Shown piece after piece: positions 1 through 5,088 of a stretch of DNA of 5,113 nt (within the stretch, counting starts at the first letter, position 1; the number at the start of each line of letters is the position of its first letter). The notes under the pieces are model-generated. The model saw only the letters and a list, made by a program, of their open reading frames with translations, did no database searches and had not been told where the DNA came from. Source of the stretch: Streptococcaceae bacterium (GTDB taxonomy: Bacteria > Bacillota > Bacilli > Lactobacillales > Streptococcaceae); the NCBI GenBank assembly GCA_031279745.1, contig JAITHN010000193.1:1-5113 (forward strand), read 5' to 3'. The translations under genes and the position numbers were made by a program.

Positions 1-1
1 A

Positions 2-946
2 CAAACCTTCACTTTCTACTCACGTCCAACTGGAAAAGGATACAATGGGGGAATAAAAAACTTCCATTGGAAAGGTGGTAAAATTGTTCGCACCGATAAA
101 AAAGACAATGGTAGTAAACCACTGATTTACACACTGTTTTCACTCGTACATGCTCAAAATATTTCATTCGAAAATACCGTTTATGATGGGATTCAAAATG
201 TCAGTGGGCACAATTATGACATCATCGGTTGTAAAAATGTGGTCATTAAGAACAATAAATATTACGGATATGGATTTACAAAGAATGTAAAACCAGATAT
301 CGGAAATAACAGTGGTCAACATCCATTCTATTCTGAAATTATCGAATTGGATTTCCCTTATAAACCAGGGAAAGTTGGCGATTTCTCCGCCTTTGGATTA
401 GAAGTTTGGAATCTATTCACTGCAAAACAAAAGAGTTATTCAGATGACATTCCGTCAAGGAATATTTCTGTATTAAACAACACTATTGCTCCCAAAAAAG
501 AAAAAGGGAAAGCTATTAGCTATTCACAGAACTTGATAGGATCCCACGTCAAACGGAACAATATGAAAAATAGTCAGAAAACCGGCGACATTCTAATCAA
601 AGGAAATACGATTGAAAACCCTTGTCCCGTACGTCCGCTGACATTTAAACAAAAAGGTAAAAAAGTGACCACATCCGTTGAGTGGAATGGAATTATGCAT
701 TTCACTGAATTGGACCGTTGTGTAATCGAAAACAATACGATTAAGATAAATGAAAAAGGAATTGCCAAGCGCACATCTCTTTTCAGTTTTGGTGAATACA
801 ATAGTGATGCATCCAAAATTCAGGGTGTTATCGTAAAAAACAACAAAATATCTGGAGCTAAAGGTAAATATAGCCAAAAAATTCTTTGGGGCGGAAGCGG
901 AAAACAAGTGATAGAACTCGAAAGCAAAGTTACAGGGTGGAAGTAA
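2..946 (+). CDS. Right-handed beta-helix repeat protein, 5'-truncated (C-terminal 314 residues)
   Basis: The reading frame is open from the window edge to a TAA at 944-946, so the start, any signal peptide and the promoter lie upstream. An internal GTG at 239 is not the real start, because the same protein pattern continues for 79 residues before it. The protein shows repeated short strands ending in asparagine ladders, typical of parallel beta-helix rungs: NISFENT (visible residues 53-59), VVIKNNKYYG (80-89), NISVLNNTI (154-162), DILIKGNTI (196-204), CVIENNTIKI (240-249) and GVIVKNNKIS (275-284). A HPFYSEIIELDF segment (107-118) recalls the YSE-hydrophobic-acidic patches I associate with secreted Firmicutes beta-helix proteins related to polysaccharide lyases and hydrolases. 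Family knowledge suggests binding or cleavage of a cell-surface or environmental glycan, but I cannot assign catalytic residues or a substrate. A phage tailspike-like or structural role is also possible. The fold is fairly secure; the activity is not. Confidence 0.85.
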   Translation, partial: QTFTFYSRPTGKGYNGGIKNFHWKGGKIVRTDKKDNGSKPLIYTLFSLVHAQNISFENTVYDGIQNVSGHNYDIIGCKNVVIKNNKYYGYGFTKNVKPDIGNNSGQHPFYSEIIELDFPYKPGKVGDFSAFGLEVWNLFTAKQKSYSDDIPSRNISVLNNTIAPKKEKGKAISYSQNLIGSHVKRNNMKNSQKTGDILIKGNTIENPCPVRPLTFKQKGKKVTTSVEWNGIMHFTELDRCVIENNTIKINEKGIAKRTSLFSFGEYNSDASKIQGVIVKNNKISGAKGKYSQKILWGGSGKQVIELESKVTGWK

Positions 947-1036
947 CGTTCAAGTTAGGACCTAAACTAACTTGAATGCGCAGTTTTCAAAGACAATGTC
1001 CATGTGGTGGAAGTAACGTTCAAGTTGGAACGTAAA
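936..1036 (+). repeat. Direct repeat duplicating the 3' end of the beta-helix gene
   Basis: Positions 936-966 and 1006-1036 match at 28 of 31 bases, with the first 21 (936-956 and 1006-1026) identical. The offset is 70 bp. The first copy contains the last codons and the TAA stop of the beta-helix gene; the second lies in non-coding DNA. A weaker echo (TGGAAGT at 1083) may be a third, decayed copy, but that is only suggestive. Confidence 0.8.
947..978 (+). terminator. Hairpin directly after the beta-helix gene, possible weak terminator
   Basis: Bases 947-958 pair with 967-978 (core TTCAAGTTAG / CTAACTTGAA, one G-T wobble near the base), leaving an 8-base loop. The stem starts at the base after the stop codon. 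No T-run follows immediately; only a TTTT at 984-987 appears. It may therefore stabilise the mRNA 3' end rather than terminate transcription. The stem is clear; the function is inference. Confidence 0.45.
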
Positions 1037-1098
1037 GAAACGAATTGCCCAGTATAAAAACTTGTTACTCCTATATATGACCTGGAAGTGTAAAAGCT

Positions 1099-1140
1099 TA
1101 TCTGAGGCGGAAAGAAAGGCATATCTGACGCGGAAGCGAA
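1099..1140. repeat. Degenerate 23-bp tandem repeat (TATCTGA-GCGGAA)
   Basis: TATCTGAGGCGGAA at 1099 recurs as TATCTGACGCGGAA at 1122, an offset of 23 bp, with similar GAAAG-rich tails. There are only two units. No function can be read from it. Confidence 0.5.
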
Positions 1141-1159
1141 AGGGCTTTATATTAAATCT

Positions 1160-1197
1160 AAATCGTGTGGAATTAAAAATTTCATGCGATTTTTTTT
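1160..1197 (+). terminator. Strong rho-independent terminator-like hairpin
   Basis: Bases 1160-1174 pair with 1178-1192 as an uninterrupted 15-bp stem (three G-U pairs) around an AAA loop. The stem runs straight into eight Ts (1190-1197). The layout works as a terminator only on the + strand. It lies 214 bp beyond the beta-helix stop codon, so it could end a long 3' UTR of that transcript or an unrecognised small RNA. No gene stands directly in front of it. Confidence 0.7.
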
Positions 1198-1341
1198 GTT
1201 ATATGAAAAAAACACCTCATTTACAATGCAAGAACAAATACCGACAATCAAGAGATCTATTCTATTTTCAAGATGAATGTTTGATTTTTATAAGGACAAT
1301 CATCTGTCCAGATGTATACTTTTCGTGCCTTTCCGCGCCTT

Positions 1342-1398
1342 TCCGCGAAAGTTGCAAGATCATCACAAGTTTAGTGGCGATTGTGCACTTTTCGCGGA
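1342..1398. repeat. 57-bp inverted-repeat element, copy 1
   Basis: The element has near-perfect ends: TCCGCGAAAGTTGCA on the left faces TGCACTTTTCGCGGA on the right, mismatched at only two inner positions. It matches copy 2 (1463-1519) at 49 of 57 bases, and copy 3 (5032-5088, reverse complement) at 45 of 57. The ends and the central TGGC block are the most conserved parts. GCCT occurs on both flanks (1337-1340, 1399-1402), too short to call a target duplication. A CCTTTCCGCG unit (1328-1337, 1338-1347) is duplicated at its left edge. It is probably a dispersed REP/MITE-like sequence. Confidence 0.85.
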
Positions 1399-1462
1399 GC
1401 CTACTCTGCGCACCCTAGTATACGACCTTGTTCACATAATCTATGCCTCCTTCAGCAAGACC

Positions 1463-1519
1463 TCCGCGAAAGTTGCAAGTTTAGAACAAATTTTGTGGCG
1501 GATGTGCACTTTTCGCGGA
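1463..1519. repeat. 57-bp inverted-repeat element, copy 2
   Basis: Same length and orientation as copy 1, with identical outer 17 bases on the left and outer 15 on the right. All eight differences lie in the middle (positions 18-42 of the element). The stem ends can pair as in copy 1. There is no adjoining T-run, so it is not a normal terminator, and no open reading frame inside. It lies about 140 bp upstream of the mnmA -35 box. Confidence 0.85.
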
Positions 1520-1548
1520 AGTTCATGCAGAGCCTTTTCGTGGCAATG

Positions 1549-1603
1549 CCTTAGCGCACCGTACAGTCCTAGCACACCATACCGCCCTGCCGCCCCATTC
1601 CTT
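1549..1603. repeat. C-rich stretch with loose 18-bp repeats
   Basis: TAGCGCACCGTAC (from 1552) and TAGCACACCATAC (from 1570) are 18 bp apart, followed by a more diverged CCTGCCGCCCC segment. The stretch is conspicuously C-rich on the + strand compared with the surrounding AT-rich DNA. The repeat is imperfect and its role is unknown. Confidence 0.4.
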
Positions 1604-1656
1604 ACAAAAGGGCTACGCAACGCTTTTCAAATTTTAGTCCACAAAATGTTCGCAAC

Positions 1657-1685
1657 TTGTCAAATAGTAGGAAAGAAACTATAAT
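1657..1685 (+). promoter_or_regulatory. SigA-type promoter for mnmA
   Basis: TTGTCA (1657-1662) and TATAAT (1680-1685) are separated by exactly 17 bp, a near-consensus vegetative promoter. Transcription would start near 1692, giving a leader of about 65 nt before the mnmA start at 1756. That is too short for a T-box or a large riboswitch, so I see no attenuation device. Confidence 0.85.
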
Positions 1686-1755
1686 AGCAAAGTTAAGTAC
1701 GAACCTTCAATTCGTTTTTTAGCAATACGGCTGAATGCCGAGAAAGATGGTGACT

Positions 1756-2880
1756 ATGAACGACAAGTCAAAAATAAAAGTTGTCGTAGGTATGAGTGGA
1801 GGTGTTGACTCATCAGTAACTGCCTTGCTTCTTAAGGAACAGGGATATGATGTGGTCGGGATTTTCATGAAAAACTGGGACGACACAAACGAAATGGGCA
1901 TCTGTACCGCAACAGAAGATTATAATGATGTTGCACTTGTGGCGGATCAAATCGGAATTCCTTATTATTCAGTGAATTTCGAGAAAGAGTACTGGGATAG
2001 GGTTTTTGAATACTTTTTGGAAGAATACCGAAATGGGCGTACGCCAAACCCAGATGTGATGTGTAATAAGGAAATTAAGTTCAAAGCCTTCCTTGATTAT
2101 GCGATGGATTTGGGTGCAGATTATGTCGCTACTGGACATTATGCGCAGGTTGAGCGAGACGAAAAAGGCATTTCACATATGCTTCGTGGTATTGACAAAG
2201 GCAAAGATCAAACATATTTTTTAAGTCAACTTTCTCAAGAACAATTGGCGAAGACATTGTTTCCGCTAGGTAACCTTGAGAAGTCTGAAGTTAGGGAAAT
2301 TGCGGAAAGATCAGGGCTAGCAACAGCTAAAAAGAAAGACTCGACAGGCGTCTGTTTTATTGGCGAAAGGAATTTTAAGCAATTTTTAAGCCAATATTTG
2401 CCAGCAACATCTGGGAAAATGATGACCTTAGATGGTGTTGAAATGGGTGAGCACGCTGGATTGATGTACTATACCATTGGACAAAGAGGAGGTCTTGGCA
2501 TCGGAGGGACAAAAGGTGAAAACAACGACCCTTGGTTTGTTGTTGGGAAAGATTTATCGGAAAACATTCTCTTTGTTGGTCAAGGCTATCATCATGACTC
2601 GCTTTATGCAACAAGCTTAGATATGAGCGGTGTCCATTTTACTCGCCCTATTGAACAGAAAAATTTCACCTGTACAGCGAAATTTCGTTATCGCCAAGAA
2701 GACGTGGAAGTTACCGTCCAACTTGATGAGACAGGGAAAAGAGGGAAAGTGATTTTTGCACAACCTGTTCGTGCAATCACCCCTGGGCAAGCAGTTGTTT
2801 TTTATGAAGGAATGGAGTGCTTAGGCGGAGGGACAATCGACAAAGCTTATAAAGATGGTAAAACTTTGCAATATATTTAA
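1756..2880 (+). CDS. mnmA: tRNA-specific 2-thiouridylase MnmA (374 aa)
   Basis: MnmA (TrmU) activates U34 of tRNA Lys, Glu and Gln with ATP and inserts sulfur to form 2-thiouridine, taking sulfur from a cysteine desulfurase; it is cytosolic. The PP-loop SGGVDSS is at residues 14-20. The nucleophile Cys103 is in NPDVMCNKE and the persulfide Cys200 in DSTGVCFIG, matching E. coli C102 and C199. ATGHYA (125-130), YTIGQRGGLGIG (239-250) and the C-terminal CTAKFRYRQ barrel are present, and the length is normal. I prefer ATG 1756 over in-frame ATGs at 1735 and 1747: it gives the short N-terminus usual for the family, AGAAAG (1741-1746) sits 9 nt ahead, and 1735 lies in a small CGGC/GCCG hairpin. The RBS is weak. 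The gene has its own promoter and terminator and does not sit beside a cysteine desulfurase gene, its usual companion in many relatives. Confidence 0.97.
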   Translation: MNDKSKIKVVVGMSGGVDSSVTALLLKEQGYDVVGIFMKNWDDTNEMGICTATEDYNDVALVADQIGIPYYSVNFEKEYWDRVFEYFLEEYRNGRTPNPDVMCNKEIKFKAFLDYAMDLGADYVATGHYAQVERDEKGISHMLRGIDKGKDQTYFLSQLSQEQLAKTLFPLGNLEKSEVREIAERSGLATAKKKDSTGVCFIGERNFKQFLSQYLPATSGKMMTLDGVEMGEHAGLMYYTIGQRGGLGIGGTKGENNDPWFVVGKDLSENILFVGQGYHHDSLYATSLDMSGVHFTRPIEQKNFTCTAKFRYRQEDVEVTVQLDETGKRGKVIFAQPVRAITPGQAVVFYEGMECLGGGTIDKAYKDGKTLQYI

Positions 2881-2911
2881 TTTAAATTCGGGTAGGCAAC
2901 ATAACGTCCCC

Positions 2912-2939
2912 AACCTCAACTTTTGAGTTGAGGTTTTTT
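2912..2939 (+). terminator. Rho-independent terminator of mnmA
   Basis: AACCTCAACT (2912-2921) and AGTTGAGGTT (2926-2935) form a perfect 10-bp stem with a TTTG loop, ending in a T-run (2934-2939). It lies 31 bp after the mnmA stop codon. The same bases are the first unit of the 66/68-bp repeat downstream. Confidence 0.92.
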
Positions 2940-3080
2940 GTTGATGTAACATCGAAGTCGAGCTGAAAAAGTGTTTCTAAACTTCCATTTCGAGTCGAGT
3001 TTGCTGCTGTTGTAACATTGGTACCTAGCTGAATTAGTGTTTCTAAACTTCCATTTCGAGTCGAGTTTTTTGTTGTAATA
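2912..3080. repeat. Tandem 66/68-bp repeat, about 2.5 units
   Basis: Units begin at 2912, 2980 and 3046. Units 2 and 3 share a nearly identical block: 2961-3002 and 3027-3068 match at 40 of 42 bases and include GTGTTTCTAAACTTCC and TCGAGTCGAG. Unit 1 is more diverged, and its start is the mnmA terminator stem; it shares TTTTTTGTTG with unit 3 and GTGTTTCTA with unit 2. Because 66 is a multiple of 3, reverse-strand frames through it look like 22-residue protein repeats, but those frames have no usual gene signals. Confidence 0.75.
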
Positions 3081-3124
3081 ACTTCGTAGTAGGGATAAAA
3101 CACGGAAAATTACCTTGATGCGCT

Positions 3125-3166
3125 GATTTGTCGTCCGAGATTTGTCGTCCGAGATTTGTTGCCAAT
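3125..3166. repeat. 14-bp tandem repeat, three units
   Basis: GATTTGTCGTCCGA occurs twice head to tail (3125-3138, 3139-3152), followed by a diverged third unit, GATTTGTTGCCAAT (3153-3166). TGCGC (3119-3123) before it and GCGCA after it form loose inverted flanks. The number and spacing are directly visible; no role is evident. Confidence 0.75.
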
Positions 3167-3510
3167 GATTCCTGCGCACGGATAATTCACGGTTAATTTG
3201 AAAATTCTGATTGGCAAAGTGAAGATTTACATTGCAACTCTATTTTGGGGAAGATTGATGTTACAAGGATGCACTGTGTTGATTTTTACAGTGTGTGAGC
3301 TTGCGGTGAATAAAAACTCAACAGCGGGTTTAGAAAGTATGTTTTGCTGCTGTATATTTGCCGCCGGTCGACTTTCGTAGCATCTGACCGCATTCCTTTG
3401 TAGCACACAATTTTGAGATCCGGGATTTTTGAGCACGGAATCACAGCAGTTGCGTTATATTACGCGGCGCTAGCGCGAAGGATTGCGGTTATACTGAATT
3501 TCAAACTTGG

Positions 3511-3539
3511 AAACACCGCTTTTGGACGGCGTTTTTTTT
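3511..3539 (+). terminator. Orphan terminator-like hairpin with eight-T tail
   Basis: Bases 3511-3518 pair with 3527-3534 (AAACACCG against CGGCGTTT, with one A-C mismatch) around an 8-base loop, followed by Ts to 3539. It reads on the + strand. The nearest + strand gene upstream is mnmA, which already has its own terminator, so this hairpin either backs that up or ends an unrecognised short transcript. Confidence 0.55.
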
Positions 3540-3585
3540 GCATTCTACAAAATCGTGCAATGGATACACCAACACTCGGAAGTGG

Positions 3586-3615
3586 TTGAACCTTAAAAGG
3601 ATGTAGTTTTATTAT
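3586..3615 (+). promoter_or_regulatory. Possible distal promoter upstream of the sugar transferase gene
   Basis: TTGAAC (3586-3591) and TATTAT (3610-3615) are 18 bp apart, at the start of a very AT-rich stretch. If used, it would give a leader of about 350 nt. AT-rich DNA produces such matches by chance, so this is weak. TTAACA (3755-3760) with TATTTT (3778-3783) is a similar, weaker candidate. Confidence 0.3.
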
Positions 3616-3885
3616 AAAAAATAAAAAAAATAGTAAATTTTAACAAAACATAACGAAGGGTGCGATATTTATTCATTTAATATTCATACTTTCCTGCGGG
3701 AGAATATAACGAGCGAATTTTAATCGCATCAGAGAAAAAGGCTATACAAATTAATTAACAAATTCTTAATATTCCATTATTTTAAAAAAATATTTATTAT
3801 TATAAAAATACTTTATATTACAAGGTTTAAACAGTAGGCATTGAATAAGAAAAGTGTAGGATTAAAAAATTTAATGGAAAACTCA

Positions 3886-3914
3886 TTGTCAACTTATTAT
3901 TCTAGTGTTATTAT
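3886..3914 (+). promoter_or_regulatory. SigA-type promoter for the sugar transferase gene
   Basis: TTGTCA (3886-3891) is followed after exactly 17 bp by TATTAT (3909-3914); the -35 hexamer and spacing are the same as in the mnmA promoter. Transcription would start near 3921, about 50 nt before the ATG at 3974. A start there excludes the in-frame GTG at 3905 from the mRNA, which supports the shorter protein. Confidence 0.65.
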
Positions 3915-3963
3915 TATTTTACGGGAAAAATAACAAACATACCAAACATAGCAAAACAGCACC

Positions 3964-3968
3964 GGAGG
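3964..3968 (+). promoter_or_regulatory. Ribosome binding site that fixes the start at 3974
   Basis: GGAGG lies 5 nt before ATG 3974. The alternative in-frame GTG at 3905, which would add 23 residues, has no comparable site and overlaps the -10 region of the probable promoter. Confidence 0.85.
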
Positions 3969-3973
3969 TACTT

Positions 3974-4696
3974 ATGGAAATAAAAAATAACAGAGATACA
4001 TATTTTAATTCAGTAATTAATAGATATTATGTGGAAAAACCTTTTGGGATTCCGAACCAATTTGTAGAAACGTCAATCTTTTATCGTTTTATTAAAAGAA
4101 GCATCGACTTAGTTGGAAGCGGAATGGGAATTCTAATTTTATTGCCAGTTTTCGCAATCGTTGGTTTTTTAATTAAATTAGATGGCGGACCTGCATTTTT
4201 CAGACAGAAACGTGTTGGGAAAGATGGAGAAATCTTTGAAATTTTAAAATTCAGAAGCATGTGTATTGACGCTGAGGCAAAGCTTTCCGATTTGATGGAA
4301 CAAAATGAAATTGAAGGCGCGATGTTTAAAATGAAAAACGATCCACGTATTACCCCAATTGGACGTTTCATTCGCAAGACTTCTATTGATGAATTGCCAC
4401 AATTGTGGAACATTTTTAAAGGAGATATGAGTTTGGTTGGACCACGTCCTCCAATCGTTCATGAAGTTGAAGAATATTCTGCAAAAGATAAAAAGCGTTT
4501 AACTGTAAAACCAGGAGCTTCTGGTTTATGGCAAGTAAGTGGGCGAAATGAATTAAGTTTCCATGAAATGGTTGACCTTGATATTAAATACATCAAAAAC
4601 CAAAGCGTGAAACAAGACTTGACAATCATTCTACGTACTCTTCACGTTGTCATCGAACCGATGATCCGTAAGAACTCAAAAAATGGAGCATACTAA
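3974..4696 (+). CDS. Polyprenyl-phosphate sugar-1-phosphate transferase (exopolysaccharide/capsule initiation), 240 aa
   Basis: This enzyme family moves a sugar-1-phosphate from a UDP-sugar to undecaprenyl phosphate on the inner face of the membrane, the first step of exopolysaccharide, capsule or glycan repeat assembly. Residues 36-69 hold the conserved KRSIDL entry and one hydrophobic re-entrant segment. FFRQKRVGKDG (75-85), LKFRSM (91-96), the catalytic Asp-Glu in SIDELPQLWN (D139, E140), LVGPRPP (154-160) and KPGASGLWQVSGRN (179-192) follow in the usual order. At 240 residues it is a small, PglC-like monotopic transferase; it lacks the multi-helix N-terminal half of WbaP/CpsE-type enzymes. 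The sugar (galactose, glucose, N-acetylhexosamine or a diamino sugar) cannot be told from the sequence. A terminator overlaps the stop codon and no glycosyltransferase follows within about 400 bp, so it is transcribed alone, unlike most family members, which lead or join operons. Confidence 0.95.
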   Translation: MEIKNNRDTYFNSVINRYYVEKPFGIPNQFVETSIFYRFIKRSIDLVGSGMGILILLPVFAIVGFLIKLDGGPAFFRQKRVGKDGEIFEILKFRSMCIDAEAKLSDLMEQNEIEGAMFKMKNDPRITPIGRFIRKTSIDELPQLWNIFKGDMSLVGPRPPIVHEVEEYSAKDKKRLTVKPGASGLWQVSGRNELSFHEMVDLDIKYIKNQSVKQDLTIILRTLHVVIEPMIRKNSKNGAY

Positions 4697-4718
4697 AAGG
4701 AGCGCAAGCTCCTTTTTT
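4695..4718 (+). terminator. Rho-independent terminator overlapping the sugar transferase stop codon
   Basis: AAAAGGAGC (4695-4703) pairs with GCTCCTTTT (4708-4716) around a GCAA tetraloop (GNRA type), with Ts to 4718. The stem includes the last two bases of the TAA stop at 4694-4696, leaving no room for a co-transcribed downstream gene except by readthrough. Confidence 0.92.
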
Positions 4719-4799
4719 CACGCGTTTTGGAAACTTGCGAAACTTGGTGAGAATTTTGGAAGGTAACGGAAGCTCCTTTTTTTTACACGCATTTGAAAC
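4706..4799. repeat. Imperfect direct repeat of the terminator's 3' arm
   Basis: AAGCTCC plus a T-run, an ACGC and a TTTGGAAAC-like stretch at 4706-4734 recur at 4770-4799, where AAGCTCC is followed by eight Ts and then ACACGCATTTGAAAC. The second copy lacks the matching 5' arm (GGAGC), so it cannot form the same strong hairpin. It looks like a decayed partial duplication of the terminator region. Confidence 0.6.
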
Positions 4800-4836
4800 C
4801 ATGTGATGTCATTTAATCAGGGACGGGACCTGCTCT

Positions 4837-4966
4837 CTAATGGCTAGAAATCTCATTATGCACAAGAAGTAACGCCATGTAGTCAGAAAATTGCCCTGCA
4901 CCTAATGGTTTACGCTCTCATTATGCAGGGCAAGCATCGCCATGTAGTCAGGAACTGCCCAGTAAT
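4837..4966. repeat. 65-bp tandem repeat, two units
   Basis: CTAATGG, TCTCATTATGCA and CGCCATGTAGTCAG each occur twice at a constant 65-bp offset (4837/4902, 4851/4916, 4873/4938). The sequence before the first unit (about 4799-4836, with ATGTGATGTC and AATCAGGGACGGGACC) looks like a third, decayed unit. The blocks between the conserved parts differ between units. Confidence 0.8.
4892..4932. repeat. Perfect 9-bp stem hairpin inside the 65-bp repeat
   Basis: TGCCCTGCA (4892-4900) and TGCAGGGCA (4924-4932) are exact inverted copies around a 23-base loop spanning the junction of the two 65-bp units. The first unit lacks an equivalent perfect stem. No T-run follows, so it is not a typical terminator. 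Confidence 0.7.
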
Positions 4967-4978
4967 TTCATGGTATTG

Positions 4979-5041
4979 TGTCGGAAACACCCGCGAATGT
5001 ATCGTTAACACCCGCGATCCTGTCGTAAACACCCGCGAAAA
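4979..5041. repeat. 21-bp tandem repeat, three units
   Basis: ACACCCGCGA occurs at 4987, 5008 and 5029, exactly 21 bp apart, inside units resembling TGTCGTAAACACCCGCGA. The CCCGCGA of the third unit is also the left end of the third 57-bp inverted-repeat element (5032-5088). The tandem repeat thus looks like repeated copies of the element's end. Confidence 0.85.
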
Positions 5042-5088
5042 GTGCAGCTTTGCCATAAAAGTTGTGACAACCTTGCAACTTTCGCGGG
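5032..5088. repeat. 57-bp inverted-repeat element, copy 3 (opposite orientation)
   Basis: Read as its reverse complement, this segment matches copy 1 at 45 of 57 bases with no gaps. The ends are CCCGCGAAAAGTGCA and TTGCAACTTTCGCGGG. The outermost pair is C-G here but T-A in copies 1 and 2, so pairing is kept while the bases change. It lies about 3.5 kb from the other two copies. Confidence 0.85.

Larger units (their letters stand above)
947..1755. other. 809-bp gene-free region between the beta-helix gene and mnmA
   Basis: I find no credible protein gene here. The two longer open frames on the + strand (1062-1418 and 1277-1684) lack ribosome binding sites, overlap each other and run through the inverted repeats. 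The region holds the gene-end direct repeat, a 23-bp degenerate repeat, a strong terminator-like hairpin (1160-1197), two copies of the 57-bp element, a C-rich stretch of loose 18-bp repeats (about 1549-1603) and the mnmA promoter. Confidence 0.75.
2881..3973. other. 1,093-bp gene-free region between mnmA and the sugar transferase gene
   Basis: No convincing gene is present. A 60-codon frame at 3198-3380 starts at TTG without a ribosome binding site and has no recognisable content. The region contains the mnmA terminator, the 66/68-bp and 14-bp repeats, small palindromes around 3452-3476 (GCGCTAGCGC at 3467-3476), a lone terminator-like hairpin (3511-3539) and then a very AT-rich leader from about 3600. 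A small 6-bp hairpin, CACTGT/ACAGTG (3272-3293), has no T-tail. Confidence 0.7.

Noticed and set aside
574..907. Reverse-strand frames inside the beta-helix gene, and similar ones inside mnmA and the transferase gene
   Set aside because: They are shadows of well-supported + strand genes with no independent start signals.
1342..1519. 57-bp elements as ordinary transcription terminators
   Set aside because: None has a T-run after the stem on either strand, and the stems are separated by a large central loop.
1062..1684. Two overlapping + strand open frames (1062-1418, 118 codons; 1277-1684, 135 codons)
   Set aside because: No ribosome binding site at either start, no recognisable protein features, and they run through the terminator-like hairpin and both 57-bp elements.
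1735..1755. ATG 1735 or 1747 as start of mnmA
   Set aside because: The extra residues MPRKMVT do not resemble the short N-terminus usual for MnmA. ATG 1735 lies in a small hairpin without a ribosome binding site, and 1747 is directly abutted by the purine-rich stretch.
2882..3179. Reverse-strand frames of 73 and 87 codons with apparent 22-residue repeats
   Set aside because: The repeats arise from a 66-bp DNA repeat that keeps several frames open at once. One frame contains the mnmA terminator, and neither has a convincing start.
3198..3380. 60-codon + strand frame with a hydrophobic stretch
   Set aside because: It begins at TTG with no ribosome binding site and resembles no family I know. 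Chance is a sufficient explanation.
3905..3973. GTG 3905 as start of the sugar transferase (23 extra residues)
   Set aside because: The GTG overlaps the probable -10 box, whereas ATG 3974 has a GGAGG at the proper distance.
4837..5041. CRISPR array
   Set aside because: The 65-bp and 21-bp repeats have two or three units, the 21-bp spacing leaves about 11 bp between conserved cores, and there are no cas genes.
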